Position numbers and translations under genes: made by a program
Notes under the pieces: generated by a model
The model's database searches: none
Told to the model about the DNA's origin: nothing
Seen by the model: only the letters and a program-made list of their open reading frames with translations
Part shown: positions 24,833 through 33,781 of the stretch, in pieces
Layout: every line of letters begins with the position of its first letter
Position numbering within the stretch: the first letter of the stretch is position 1
NCBI GenBank assembly: GCA_029941865.1
Contig: JAPYTO010000018.1
Span: 1 to 52,466, forward strand
Reading direction: 5' to 3'
DNA from: Fuerstiella sp.
GTDB taxonomy: Bacteria; Planctomycetota; Planctomycetia; Planctomycetales; Planctomycetaceae
DNA length: 52,466 nucleotides

Positions 24833-25357
24833 TTATTTTTCTTGCTGATACAACGACAGAATGCCTTTGCAGAAATCCGGTAAATCATCCGGGCGACGAC
24901 TGCTCACGAAATGTCGATCGACGACAACGGGGGCATCTTCGAAGATGGCGCCGGCGTTGATGAGATCATCCTTGATGCCGGGCGATCCTGTGACCTTTAC
25001 GTCTTTGTAGACGCCGGCAGAAATTGGAATCCAGCCACCATGACAGATGGCGGCCACAAGCTTGCCGGCTGCGGCGAACTCACGGGTGATTCTCAGTACT
25101 TCAGGATCGCGTCGAAGCTTATCCGGCATCCAGCCGCCTCCGCAGATCAGCCCGTGGTAGCTGGATGTGTCGATGCCATTGATGGCGATGTCAGAGACAC
25201 ACGGATAACCGTTCTTGCCGACGTACTTTGTACCTGCCTGCTGCCCTGCTGTGACAAACGTGCCGCCGGCTTCGATCAGTCGCAGCTTCGGGTACCAGAG
25301 TTCAAGATCTTCGTAGTCTGTGCCAACAAAGGCCAGAAATGACTTACCAGTCAGCAT
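24833..25357 (-). CDS. DJ-1/PfpI-family protein
   Basis: A 174-residue DJ-1/PfpI protein from ATG 25357, chosen because GGAAAG precedes it by 8 bases and because the fold begins right after (SFLAFVGTDYEDLELWYP). The nucleophile elbow is A-A-I-C105-H106-G-G, with the supporting acidic residue in the TDYEDLE segment and GLICGGGWMPDKLR as the oxyanion-side loop. Family members are proteases, glyoxalase-like hydratases or stress proteins; the CHG elbow fits the PfpI/YhbO group. The next gene begins immediately after its stop, so a sugar-kinase partnership, for example repair of reactive carbonyls, is conceivable. The R2 repeat lies about 55-100 bases upstream of its start. Confidence 0.87.
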   Translation of the reverse strand: MLTGKSFLAFVGTDYEDLELWYPKLRLIEAGGTFVTAGQQAGTKYVGKNGYPCVSDIAINGIDTSSYHGLICGGGWMPDKLRRDPEVLRITREFAAAGKLVAAICHGGWIPISAGVYKDVKVTGSPGIKDDLINAGAIFEDAPVVVDRHFVSSRRPDDLPDFCKGILSLYQQEK

Positions 25358-25411
25358 CAACAAGCTTTCCAATTCTGTTGGCGTACCAACCTGTAATTCT
25401 GTCTGAATGCG

Positions 25412-25455
25412 GCAAAGGGGCGGGAGTCTTTTCCCGACGAACAGTAATTGACTCT
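25412..25455. repeat. Short intergenic repeat R2, copy 1
   Basis: Contains GGGCGGGAGTCTTTTCCCG, which folds as CGGGA-loop-TCCCG, then AACAGTA. It shares about 28 of 38 aligned bases with the copy at 33699. Both copies lie about 50-100 bases upstream of a minus-strand start codon. Confidence 0.45.
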
Positions 25456-25495
25456 GATCCAACAGCGGCGAAAGAAGATTTTCGACCGTCTGCGT

Positions 25496-26488
25496 CTATT
25501 GAGTCTCAGTATTCAGCACTTCATACGGTTGCTTCGAATTGGTGCGACGGGGTGGATCCAGATAATGATAACCGGTGTTGGGGTTGGTTCGGTCGAATGC
25601 GAACGCGTCCCGATTGGCGATGAAGTGCCGCAGATACGTCACCGGAATGGCAAAGCCAAGGCCTTCGCCAAACGTCAGCTTCATGTTGATCACACCAACG
25701 ACTTCGCCTTTCGAATTGAACAGCGGGCCACCACTGTTACCTGGATTGATCTGAGCCGTCGTTTGAAGGTAGACAATTCCGTTCATGTTCCGGTTACGAG
25801 TGCTCACGATGCCCTCAGAGACCGATCGTTCCAGCCCCAGCGGACTACCGATCGCAAACACGGTATCACCTTCACGCTGAGAGTCGTTTTCTGCCACGTA
25901 TACTGGCTGAAAGTCGATTCCCTCCTGTTTGGGGATTTCCAGGAGAGCCAGGTCGAAATGAGGATTCAACGCTTGGATCTTTACGTCGCGAACGGCCACT
26001 CGTTCAAATTCTCCCGTCTTGCCACGATGGAATATTGTTACGGCGACCCGAGTTTGCCCTTCGATGACGTGATAGTTTGTCACGCAGTGACCAGCCTTGC
26101 TGATGATGAAACCCGAACCCAACCCATCCGGCGTCTGCACCAGGACGACTCCTTCAGCAAACCGGCTGACCAGTTCCTTGACTGTTCGCACCTGAAGTTT
26201 TGCAGACCGCAGCAGTCCCGAATCGGTTTTAATTGTTTCGGGTTTCGCTGAGGGATTGTCCTCGATTCGTTCGCTGATTTTGTCCAGCGGAATACGAATG
26301 ACGTCGACACCGATGTCCACGAACAGGGAATCCTGCTGGACTTTCAGCACCTGACCAACAATCTGCTGTCCTGACTTCAACACGATGGTGTCGGCCTGGG
26401 TGTCAGATGCGGAAAGCATCGAGAATGCCAGGCACAAGCTGACGTTCAGGATTTGGGCCGTCCGGCGAATTCGATGTTTTTCAACCAT
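25496..26488 (-). CDS. Secreted trypsin-like (HtrA-type) serine protease without PDZ domain
   Basis: About 330 residues from ATG 26488, chosen because it begins a signal peptide (KHRIRRTAQILNVSLCLAFS). A short SH3-like segment follows (VLKSGQQIVGQVLKVQQDSLFV). The protease domain carries the triad H140 (CVTNYHVI), D179 (NPHFDLALLEI) and S252 (NPGNSGGPLF). HtrA/DegP proteins usually add one or two PDZ domains; this one ends after the protease fold with a short hydrophilic tail, so substrate selection must differ. It should act in the periplasm. It follows the haem lipoprotein gene closely, in one transcription unit. In-frame starts at 26527 and 26566 exist, but add non-signal sequence. Confidence 0.88.
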   Translation of the reverse strand: MVEKHRIRRTAQILNVSLCLAFSMLSASDTQADTIVLKSGQQIVGQVLKVQQDSLFVDIGVDVIRIPLDKISERIEDNPSAKPETIKTDSGLLRSAKLQVRTVKELVSRFAEGVVLVQTPDGLGSGFIISKAGHCVTNYHVIEGQTRVAVTIFHRGKTGEFERVAVRDVKIQALNPHFDLALLEIPKQEGIDFQPVYVAENDSQREGDTVFAIGSPLGLERSVSEGIVSTRNRNMNGIVYLQTTAQINPGNSGGPLFNSKGEVVGVINMKLTFGEGLGFAIPVTYLRHFIANRDAFAFDRTNPNTGYHYLDPPRRTNSKQPYEVLNTETQ

Positions 26489-26529
26489 GATCGCTATGTT
26501 CCGTGCCTCAGTGGATGAGGCGGTCATCG

Positions 26530-27696
26530 TTAGTTGTTCTTGTAGGCAGCGTGACATTCCTGGCACGCCGTGGACACCTTCGACAGGGCGAGCTCGTAGG
26601 TGTCGAAGTCGCCGCCTTCGGCTGCATTGACGGCGGCCTTCGCGCCCTCGACGATTCGCTGAGCGTATCCAACGTATTCTTCATCGTCGCCATAGCCATA
26701 ATCGTCGAGTGAAATGACTTTGGCCAATGTTCCCAGAATAGTGGATTCGTGTTTGACCATATCCTGCTTCGATGCGAAGCCACCTTCGTTGACTTCGGTC
26801 TTCAGCTTCGTTTCCGCCTGGCTCATGCGCATCATGACGTATCGCATCTCGGCCACGGTCGAAAAATCATCGTCGGCGGATGGTTCATCAAGATCCGCGG
26901 GCCGCGAACGATTCAATGTGTCGGCCATGTTTTCGAACAGTTTCAGCAAACGATCCTGATCTTTTTTGCCGCGTTTCAGCGTGTCTTCGTTCATTTTCTT
27001 GGCGAGGTCGCGGATGTAGATCGCGTCCTCTTTCCAGCTGATATCCTCGGGATGCTGCATGACGATCCCCGACAACACTGCGACGGTAGCGGCGTTTGGA
27101 GGGACCATCAGCATTGAACTGTTGTACGACCCAACCGATTGCAACGACTGATTCAGGAAGTTGCGAATTGACGTGATCTCCTCGTCGATCACTGTCATCG
27201 GCATTAATTCGTCCCACGATTGTCCTCCGCTTGCGACTGTCGTCGGTGGGTCGGTCGCTGGTGCTGCGGACGGTGGCGAGTCATTGTTCATGGCGGGTGC
27301 CGCTGGCAGCGACTGACCGCCCGTCGAGGCAACCCCATTCAATGGCGTCGTATCCGACGCAACGGTATACGGCTGATCGAAAAAGACATCCAGGGGCACG
27401 TTTCCAAGGTATTCCACGCCGTTGGCGTCCTTCCAACGCTCGTTTTGTCGGCGCGGACCATTCGAGGCGCTGTTGGACGAAGCAGGCGGCGGTGTCACCG
27501 TTGTGGAATCAGTATTCGTTGTGGACTGGACCGCAGCTGGCGGGGGTGCCTCGCCGCCCCCGCAGCCGATGAGAAATGTCGATGCAGCGGCACAGACAAC
27601 CGCGAACAGGATCTCTGGCCGACACGTGGACTCAGCGACAGCCAGACCAAAGGAGCCACGGCTGCGACTCGATCGCATTTTGTCACAACAAGACAT
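26530..27696 (-). CDS. Cytochrome c'-like haem lipoprotein
   Basis: About 388 residues from ATG 27696. The N-terminus has a lipobox-like STFLIGC (FAVVCAAASTFLIGC), then a Pro/Ser/Thr-rich linker. The C-terminal 200 residues are helical, ending in C-Q-E-C-H (VSTACQECHAAYKNN), a covalent haem c site at the extreme C-terminus as in cytochrome c' and cytochrome b562-like four-helix bundles. It would be anchored in the membrane, facing the periplasm. The alternative start at 27744 lies inside an R1 repeat and is unlikely. The protease gene follows closely. Possible roles are electron transfer or gas sensing. Confidence 0.78.
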   Translation of the reverse strand: MSCCDKMRSSRSRGSFGLAVAESTCRPEILFAVVCAAASTFLIGCGGGEAPPPAAVQSTTNTDSTTVTPPPASSNSASNGPRRQNERWKDANGVEYLGNVPLDVFFDQPYTVASDTTPLNGVASTGGQSLPAAPAMNNDSPPSAAPATDPPTTVASGGQSWDELMPMTVIDEEITSIRNFLNQSLQSVGSYNSSMLMVPPNAATVAVLSGIVMQHPEDISWKEDAIYIRDLAKKMNEDTLKRGKKDQDRLLKLFENMADTLNRSRPADLDEPSADDDFSTVAEMRYVMMRMSQAETKLKTEVNEGGFASKQDMVKHESTILGTLAKVISLDDYGYGDDEEYVGYAQRIVEGAKAAVNAAEGGDFDTYELALSKVSTACQECHAAYKNN

Positions 27697-27721
27697 GTTG
27701 AAGCACTTTACTTTTTCTCGT

Positions 27722-27801
27722 GAACCCTTGTGGCTCGTGGGCATAGCCGTTTCTCAATCTGGAACGCGTCTTTCGCGGGCACGATTCAGCGTAAAACTCT
27801 G
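27722..27801 (+). repeat. Dispersed structured repeat R1, copy 2 (degenerate)
   Basis: Shares TTGTGGCTCGTGGG, a GAACGCGTC block and CACGATTCAGCGTAAAACT with the other copies, in the same order and spacing. The terminal palindrome is imperfect here (CAGCGTAAAACTCTG). It lies in the upstream region of the haem lipoprotein gene, reading against it. The rest of 27697-28092 shows no gene. Confidence 0.6.
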
Positions 27802-28092
27802 TAGTCATCCACACCTGAGTACCGACCAGCTGCTTTCTGAACGCGTGGACAGCATTCTACACCATGTGCTGCCGATGAGCCATGTTGCCACGGAAACACC
27901 TTCCGACGATCAGAACGCTTTGAAATCCAGAAACATAACGTCTGGAAGTCCTGTTGCAGAGCGGTCTGGTCGGCCTTGCCCGGAACACCTACTCAATCGG
28001 AACAATCCTTAAAGTCTTCCCAGTTTTACAGCCGATGAAGCTGAATACCAGCAGGTGATCGTTGCGCCCTGTCGCTGCCCGGGAAGTTAGAC

Positions 28093-28848
28093 ATGAAACA
28101 TAGACTTTTGGCCTTCATTGGCACTCTGCCGCTGGTTCTGGCTGGTTGCTGTTGCGTCCCGACTCCGGTTTGCATGCAACCCCCGGGCCCAGGGTATTGT
28201 GTTCCGGGGCCACTATTCGCGCCCGTCGGTCCCATGTGCCGACCATTTGCTCCCGTCATGCCCACGACCTGTCAACCCCTTGCCTATCAGGGGGCGGCCC
28301 GGTTTCCAGCAAGGCCGCATCACGGAGTGATGCGGCACAGCTGGCCGATCCCGCAGGCCTATGTTGCCAACAAGCGGAACGGCGGAACCAAACGAGACCC
28401 ATGCGCCGACTGTCGTAGCCGGCGTGGTTGTACGTGCGGGGACCAGTTGCACGTGCGTCGAAGTTGCCCCAGCGATTGTTCGGCACCAGGTGTGGGTGCC
28501 TATGGCATTGAATTTGGCTGTCAGGCGCTCATTGGCACGTGCATCGATTCAGGCGTTTCCGGACGATCCGGACCACTGAACCGCCAGCCGGATTCCGGGC
28601 TGGAAAGTATTCAGCGGGCACCCGTTCCGCCAACACCGCCAGAGCCGGATGATCGATTCGTGGAGCCTCCGCCGGAAGTGAGAGTCGTCGTTCCTCCAAC
28701 GAGCGTTCGCCGAGTCAATTACGTGAGTCTTAACAGTTCCATGCCGCCGGAAGACTACAACCGCAGCCACACGAAGTCGGCCGTCTACGAGACGTATGAG
28801 TCGACGACGATCCCCGCAATGACGGTTGTTCACAAGCGAATTGAGTGA
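28093..28848 (+). CDS. Cys- and Pro-rich lipoprotein of unknown function
   Basis: A 251-residue protein with a lipoprotein signal (LLAFIGTLPLVLAGC, lipobox LAGC at about 15-18). The mature part starts CCVPTPVCMQPPGPGYCVPG and is rich in Pro and Cys. A cysteine cluster follows (CADCRSRRGCTCG and CPSDCSAPG), then a Pro-rich stretch (RAPVPPTPPEPDDRFVEPPPE) and a short Ser/Thr-rich tail. The many cysteines suggest disulfide cross-linking at the outer surface, as seen in planctomycete cell-envelope proteins; this is inference. I recognise no family. It is transcribed divergently from the haem lipoprotein gene. Confidence 0.7.
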   Translation: MKHRLLAFIGTLPLVLAGCCCVPTPVCMQPPGPGYCVPGPLFAPVGPMCRPFAPVMPTTCQPLAYQGAARFPARPHHGVMRHSWPIPQAYVANKRNGGTKRDPCADCRSRRGCTCGDQLHVRRSCPSDCSAPGVGAYGIEFGCQALIGTCIDSGVSGRSGPLNRQPDSGLESIQRAPVPPTPPEPDDRFVEPPPEVRVVVPPTSVRRVNYVSLNSSMPPEDYNRSHTKSAVYETYESTTIPAMTVVHKRIE

Positions 28849-28864
28849 CGGAACGCCGCAGAAC

Positions 28865-28889
28865 GCCTGGAGGTTTATCCCCAGGCTTT
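28865..28889 (+). terminator. Possible terminator hairpin
   Basis: GCCTGG pairs with CCAGGC across a 10-base loop and is followed by only TTTG. It lies 17 bases after the lipoprotein gene stop. Weak T tract, so uncertain. Confidence 0.35.
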
Positions 28890-29068
28890 GTCCCTGACGT
28901 CGCGTTCTGACCAGTTCACGTGGGTGTCTTCGAATTGACACAACCGGTATTTTCCGAGATCCGGCGAGGTGGGCCCCTGCTGCAGGCAATTTTTGCCAGA
29001 GTCCAGGCATGGCGGCGCCGATACAGTCTTCGGGGATTGACTGTTTTGTGTAATCGGAAAAGTGACCA

Positions 29069-29482
29069 ATGAACGCTCGAGTTCTTCTGCTGGTGCTGAT
29101 TACTGGACTGTTTATGGCAGCCTGGGATGGGGATCAGGCTGCGATGCATGCGGCAATTGCCAAGCGTACGCAGCAAAGAGCCACTGCGATCGCTGCCATG
29201 GAGCGGACCGTCGATAGTGAGCCAACGGAAGTTGCACTTTCAAAACACTCACTAACCGTGCTGAAGATCCAGGAATCCAGGCCTGCAGCGTCAGAACAGA
29301 TCGACGTACCGTTGCCTCCGGGCATCGCCGCTGGCCAATACCAGGCCGTCAATCAATTCGGCCACACACAGCTGATAGAAGTCTCGGAACACGAAGCAAC
29401 CGGACAGAACGTTCGCGACTTCCACCTGGTTGACGCCAAAGACGGCAGCCGATGGTACCTGATCAGAATCGAACACCGGTAA
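29069..29482 (+). CDS. Small exported protein of unknown function
   Basis: A 137-residue protein with an N-terminal hydrophobic segment (VLLLVLITGLFMAAW) that could be a signal peptide or anchor. A basic helix follows (AAIAKRTQQRATAIAAMER), then a C-terminal beta-rich part (VPLPPGIAAGQYQAVNQFG, DFHLVDAKDGSRWYLIRIEHR). I recognise no family. The frame has a good coding appearance and no overlapping gene. Upstream, 28849-29068 has only the hairpin noted; downstream, the R1 repeat copy 3 begins about 150 bases on. Confidence 0.6.
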   Translation: MNARVLLLVLITGLFMAAWDGDQAAMHAAIAKRTQQRATAIAAMERTVDSEPTEVALSKHSLTVLKIQESRPAASEQIDVPLPPGIAAGQYQAVNQFGHTQLIEVSEHEATGQNVRDFHLVDAKDGSRWYLIRIEHR

Positions 29483-29630
29483 GTCTGCGCGACGCAGTGC
29501 CTGTGACGTCAGAATTGCACTTCGCCGGGCAATCGTCAGGGGCGGCAGCAGAAATCACGCCATCCAACATCAGCAGGCAGAACCAACGACGATTACGTTT
29601 GACTCGCGCAGTTTTTCAAAAGATGTAGAC

Positions 29631-29704
29631 GTGTGGCTCGTGGGAAAGTGACTTTCGCAAGTAAAAAGACGTTCGCCGCGGCCACGATTCAGCGTAATAC
29701 GCTG
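29631..29704 (+). repeat. Dispersed structured repeat R1, copy 3
   Basis: Keeps the R1 frame: GTGGCTCGTGG paired with CCACGATTCA, an inner AAAGT-G-ACTTT hairpin, and a terminal palindrome CAGCGTA-A-TACGCTG (29690-29704). In this palindrome both arms differ from copy 1 by a matched change, so pairing is preserved. It lies between the ends of two convergent genes. Confidence 0.7.
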
Positions 29705-29718
29705 CGGTTCTGTCATGC

Positions 29719-29937
29719 TTACTGTTGCTGTTCGCGACTGCAGATTCTGGCGGCCGTCGAAATCCTCACCAGCAGGATGCCGGCTCGCAGAAGGCCCATC
29801 GCCGCCAGCATCACGACGCCGGCTTCCACAATACGGGCGTCCTGCGGATTGGAGACGTAGCCGACCCCCGTTCGGACAAGATACAACGCGGCCAATATCA
29901 GCAGCCAGCCCGCGGCTTCACGAATCAGAATGAACAT
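29719..29937 (-). CDS. Small two-helix membrane protein
   Basis: About 72 residues from ATG 29937, where GGAG lies 7 bases upstream. Two membrane helices are visible (AAGWLLILAALYLVRTGVG and EAGVVMLAAMGLLRAGILLV). Its start overlaps the end of the preceding membrane protein gene by 20 bases, so it is the last gene of the MoxR operon. No family recognised; the small size and coupling suggest an accessory subunit. Confidence 0.6.
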   Translation of the reverse strand: MFILIREAAGWLLILAALYLVRTGVGYVSNPQDARIVEAGVVMLAAMGLLRAGILLVRISTAARICSREQQQ

Positions 29938-30799
29938 GCTGTGTCTCCGATGAATCATTGGGGATCGTTTTTGTTGCAGTGAGATTTCTGCGTCGAGCCA
30001 TCCGACGACGTCGCTTAAGTCGTCGTTTGGTCACCATTCGCAGGTCTCGGTGCAGCCATTTAAGAAACACGCTGCGAAGGTAAACACCGGCCTGAGCGGG
30101 CGACAGCCTGCGCCAGACGCCTTCGTTGATGACAAGCCACGCCAGCACGAACACCGAAAACAGCAGCAGGCCGGACATGATAACGCGGTAACCGGTCGGT
30201 CGCAGACGAAACTCACGGATCGTATTGAGTCCTGTGAACGTCGTATCCACGGGCACGAGTGACATCAGAAGATACGCCAGTACTGAACAGGCGACAAGCA
30301 GCAGCACGGATCGACCGACTGTTACCATGGCCGCACCTGAATACCGGGACATCGTGGGTGAAACACGACCATCCATTGGAGCAGCACCGGCTGTCAGGGA
30401 AGACAGCAGTCGCCTGACTGTTGATTGCTTATCGATTTCCTGCAGGGTGCGGAAGCGACTCACGGCCATCATCAGCAAAACGGTGGCCATCACCCACACA
30501 AATTCGCCGACTATGCTGCGGGAACTCACCACGTGCGGCTCCAGAAAGAACAGGTGAACCTGCAGTAGCGCCAGCAGCAACGCACCCGTCCAGCGACGCA
30601 GCGTCAACACCAGGATCGCCAGAAAGAAAAACTTCAGCGACAGATTCAGCACAGCCCCCGTGTACAGGAATGTCAGAAAGAACCAGCCACAGAACATGAC
30701 CAGCAGCAGGTTCGCCGCTTTCATGATCTGCAGATCAGGTCTGACTGCTGCCGAATTCTCAGCAGCAGCAGGTGGCTGCGAAGGTGTCAGAGATGACAT
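29918..30799 (-). CDS. Polytopic membrane protein of the MoxR operon
   Basis: A 293-residue protein with about six membrane helices (for example ANLLLVMFCGWFFLTFLYTG, SIVGEFVWVMATVLLMMAV and VGRSVLLLVACSVLAYLLMSLV) and a very basic C-terminal region (KRRLKRRRRMARRR) that would lie in the cytoplasm. It starts directly after the DUF58 gene stop, with no gap, and overlaps the small membrane protein gene. I cannot assign a family; in related operons this slot holds a transglutaminase-like membrane protein, but no catalytic Cys-His-Asp block is visible here. It probably supports the MoxR/DUF58 complex at the membrane. Confidence 0.7.
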   Translation of the reverse strand: MSSLTPSQPPAAAENSAAVRPDLQIMKAANLLLVMFCGWFFLTFLYTGAVLNLSLKFFFLAILVLTLRRWTGALLLALLQVHLFFLEPHVVSSRSIVGEFVWVMATVLLMMAVSRFRTLQEIDKQSTVRRLLSSLTAGAAPMDGRVSPTMSRYSGAAMVTVGRSVLLLVACSVLAYLLMSLVPVDTTFTGLNTIREFRLRPTGYRVIMSGLLLFSVFVLAWLVINEGVWRRLSPAQAGVYLRSVFLKWLHRDLRMVTKRRLKRRRRMARRRNLTATKTIPNDSSETQHVHSDS

Positions 30800-32506
30800 T
30801 CAGCGGACTCCTGAAAATGCAACGCGGCCACTGCGAGCCAATTCAGTTTCTGCGAGCACCATTCGAATGGCCTCCTGCTCACCGGATAGAGCCACCGATG
30901 CCCCCAGTCGTCGCAACTCGCGCTGCAGGCGACTGGCGAGTTCACGACTGCGCAATCCTTCGGCCCGTTCCAGCAGTTCTTCGGCAGTCGTTCCGACATC
31001 AGTGCTGTGTTGTGGCTGCGGTCGGCGAAACGCCGGCGTCGGGCATACAAAAATCACCCGATGATGACGCGCCAGCGCCAGTTTGATGGCAGGCAATACG
31101 TGACTGATGTTCGTGGCACACTCCAGAAGATTGGCCAACACGACGTAAACTTCGTTGTCACGCGCCGTCGCCACGGATTCAGTGATGGCCTTGCTGAGCA
31201 TTTCCATCGTCGCCATGCCGTCGTGAAACCCCTGACTGCGCGTTTCTACCAGGGGGGGCATCCACGATACGCCGGCTTCGCTTAACAGACGTTGAGCAAA
31301 CTGCGCCATCATTCGATCATCGTGAATAAGTTCCACAATCTGGCTGACAGACAGGTCATACAAATCGGCCAGCACATTGGCCAGAATTGTGCGGCGGTAG
31401 AATCGACGACGTGTCCACGGAGCGATCGGAAAGAAGGTGAATGGCACCTGGTTGATTCGCGGATCCAGCAGTTCCGGATAGTGTTCGCCACACAGTCGCA
31501 TGGCAGCATTAATCAGCGCTGGCGACAGCCGTTGGGCGGGAGGATTCGGTGGCACCGCGAAATCTGTAAACTGCTCAAGAAAATTGTGAAATCCACGTTC
31601 ACCGCCAGTCGGACGAATTCGTCGTTGGCCCCGTTCATCAAACAGAACGGCTCCCACGGGATCGCCCGCTGAGATGGCGGACCGCGCCACACTGCCCGCC
31701 ACGTAACTCATCTGATCAATCAGCCTGCGGCCAAAGCCACCGATTCTGGTTCCAACAGAACCGTCGACGAACAGATACACACGCACGGGAACTTCGGATT
31801 CGTACTGCCGGGTCATCAGCATGTCGCGCCGAGCTGATACTTTCCAGGCGATTGACTTCGGCGGATCACCCGGGACGTATTCCCGCAGCTCAAGCAACTC
31901 TGATCCCATGCCGGCTCGCTGCAGGCGGTGAATGCCGTGCTGCGGCAACGAGTTCATCCGCTTGACCAGCGGCTGAGAATCATTGACGCTGGCGTACGCC
32001 GGAAGGACTCGAAAGGTCTGCTTCAATGGAATGAACCGTTCCGTCACGAAAAATCCCTGAGCGTCCTGCAGCCTCAGGCAAATCCCCGGCAGGATCAGTG
32101 TGCCAATTCCCCGTGCGCGACCTTCATAGCAAAAGCTGTTCGACGCTGATTTCGAAATGATGGCGTGCTCGTTCTTACCGGAGACCAATTCGAGATTCTC
32201 TGACAGACAGTCGCGGATGACGAGCAAAGGACTCACGTGACGATTTCCGGACGTCATTTCGACCGACACCGAAATCCTGCGTTCGGACCAGACGAGTCCC
32301 GTGGCTTCCGTTCTGCCGTTCACTTTTCGCGTGAACTGCAGCGCCGGCAGCTCACGCCAGACACGCCAGTAGAACCACAGCCACTCGGCGAACAGCCAGA
32401 CCAGAATCGTCAACGACGACCATGCCAGCGCATTCTGGTTGCGCAAAATTCCCAGACCGAATCCGGAAATTCCCAGCAGTACCAGCCAGCGACTTCGAGC
32501 GGTCAT
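30800..32506 (-). CDS. DUF58 domain protein
   Basis: A 568-residue protein. Two N-terminal hydrophobic segments (WLVLLGISGFGLGIL and LTILVWLFAEWLWFYW) anchor it. A beta-rich region follows, then the DUF58 core near 205-245: ELREYVPGDPPKSIAWKVSARRD followed by E-S-E and a VWA-like strand VRVYLFVDGSVG. DUF58 proteins work with MoxR AAA+ ATPases, which are thought to act as chaperones for VWA-type partners. The C-terminal 250 residues extend beyond the usual domain. It lies 181 bases after the MoxR gene; that gap shows only a 23-codon frame. Confidence 0.88.
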   Translation of the reverse strand: MTARSRWLVLLGISGFGLGILRNQNALAWSSLTILVWLFAEWLWFYWRVWRELPALQFTRKVNGRTEATGLVWSERRISVSVEMTSGNRHVSPLLVIRDCLSENLELVSGKNEHAIISKSASNSFCYEGRARGIGTLILPGICLRLQDAQGFFVTERFIPLKQTFRVLPAYASVNDSQPLVKRMNSLPQHGIHRLQRAGMGSELLELREYVPGDPPKSIAWKVSARRDMLMTRQYESEVPVRVYLFVDGSVGTRIGGFGRRLIDQMSYVAGSVARSAISAGDPVGAVLFDERGQRRIRPTGGERGFHNFLEQFTDFAVPPNPPAQRLSPALINAAMRLCGEHYPELLDPRINQVPFTFFPIAPWTRRRFYRRTILANVLADLYDLSVSQIVELIHDDRMMAQFAQRLLSEAGVSWMPPLVETRSQGFHDGMATMEMLSKAITESVATARDNEVYVVLANLLECATNISHVLPAIKLALARHHRVIFVCPTPAFRRPQPQHSTDVGTTAEELLERAEGLRSRELASRLQRELRRLGASVALSGEQEAIRMVLAETELARSGRVAFSGVR

Positions 32507-32687
32507 TGTGTTGCTGCTTTAAGGTTGGCGTGGGCGACAAAAGTTGGCCGTGACTCTCCGAGCAAATTCGCCATCCGTGACCGCAGAAACGTTGTCGGAT
32601 CTCGTCACCTGGATGGACTGCAACGAATTCGCTCCGAACTTGACTCCTGATTCCGAGCGTCAGCTCGCACGAACCATCGAAGATGGC

Positions 32688-33650
32688 TCACCGTCGATCC
32701 AGCACCGGCACGGCTTCAATCACCTGCAGGATGACATCACTCACCGTCCTGCCGTCCATTTCCGCTTCCGGTCGCATGATCAGTCGATGTCCCAGTACGG
32801 GCAGACAAACCGCCTGAATGTCTTCGTGAGTCAGAAACCCGCGCCCGCTCATCAGCGCATGAGCTCGACCGGCTTTCATCAGGTTGATGGCGGCGCGAGG
32901 ACTTGCTCCCAGGACAAGGTCCGGGTGAGCACGACTTTCACGAGCCAGATCGATGATGTATTCCTGCAGCTCACGCGTACCGTAAACACTGTCCAGTTGT
33001 CGCTGAATGCCGATGATTTCCTCAGCGCTGGTGACGGCTGTCGTAATTGCCGCCGTGTGACTGTGCAGGTCCAGCATGTCGACTTCCCGGTCTCGCTCTG
33101 GATAGCCGACTTCGATGCGAAACAAAAAACGGTCCAGCTGAGCTTCCGGCAGGCGATAGACGCCTTCCTGTTCGATGGGGTTCTGGGTGGCCAGCACCAT
33201 GAACGGTTCCGGTAGCGGCAGTGTCTTTCCTTCAATCGTCACCTGTCGTTCCTGCATCGCTTCCAGCAAGGCGGACTGGGTTCGAGCCGGAGCGCGATTC
33301 AGTTCGTCGCCCAGCAGCAGTTGGCAGAAGATCGGCCCCTTACGCAGCACAAAGTCGCTGGTCTGGCGATCCAGAACCTGAGTGCCGGTGACATCGGACG
33401 GCAACAGGTCCGGCGTAAACTGAACGCGTTCAAAGTGGATGCCCAGTGATGTCGAAAACGTACGGCACAGCGTCGTCTTAGCCGTGCCGGGGACGCCTTC
33501 CAGCAGCACATGGCCGCCAGCAAGCAATGCCATCAGCAGCTGGTCGGTGACATGATCCAATCCGACAACAACCTGCCTGACCGATTCCAGCGTTCGCTTT
33601 CTGAGTGAATTGACTCGTTCAGCAAGTTCATTCGTATTCAAGACAGACAC
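32688..33650 (-). CDS. MoxR-family AAA+ ATPase
   Basis: A 320-residue MoxR ATPase. Walker A is GVPGTAKT (52-59), Walker B is LLLGDELNRA with D115-E116, and sensor-1 is in LATQNPIEQEG, with the MoxR-specific insert FTPDLLPSDVTG. The C-terminal lid ends in GRGFLTHEDIQAV and a MSDVILQVIE-type helix. These ATPases assemble as hexamers and remodel VWA-containing partners, here the DUF58 and DUF4350 products. It is the third gene of the six-gene minus-strand operon, with an R2 repeat in the 130-base gap upstream. Confidence 0.93.
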   Translation of the reverse strand: MSVLNTNELAERVNSLRKRTLESVRQVVVGLDHVTDQLLMALLAGGHVLLEGVPGTAKTTLCRTFSTSLGIHFERVQFTPDLLPSDVTGTQVLDRQTSDFVLRKGPIFCQLLLGDELNRAPARTQSALLEAMQERQVTIEGKTLPLPEPFMVLATQNPIEQEGVYRLPEAQLDRFLFRIEVGYPERDREVDMLDLHSHTAAITTAVTSAEEIIGIQRQLDSVYGTRELQEYIIDLARESRAHPDLVLGASPRAAINLMKAGRAHALMSGRGFLTHEDIQAVCLPVLGHRLIMRPEAEMDGRTVSDVILQVIEAVPVLDRR

Positions 33651-33698
33651 AGTTGGTTTCTTCTGTAAGTTGTTGGAGACCGGAATTCATTGGAAGGA

Positions 33699-33741
33699 CT
33701 AAAGGGCGGAAGTCTTTTTCGAATAAACAGTACTCGTCTTT
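33699..33741. repeat. Short intergenic repeat R2, copy 2
   Basis: Contains GGGCGGAAGTCTTTTTCG, then AACAGTA, aligned with copy 1 at about 28 of 38 bases. The hairpin is retained through a G-T wobble (CGGAA with TTTCG). It lies about 50-90 bases upstream of the MoxR start, inside the operon. Confidence 0.45.
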
Positions 33742-33781
33742 AGACAAAAAAAATCCGTCACTCTCGCCAGCACTTATCGAT

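Noticed and set aside
32503-32574. 23-codon frame (MANLLGESRPTFVAHANLKA) ending in ATGA overlap with the DUF58 start
   Set aside because: The overlap is suggestive, but there is no ribosome binding site and too little sequence to support a gene.
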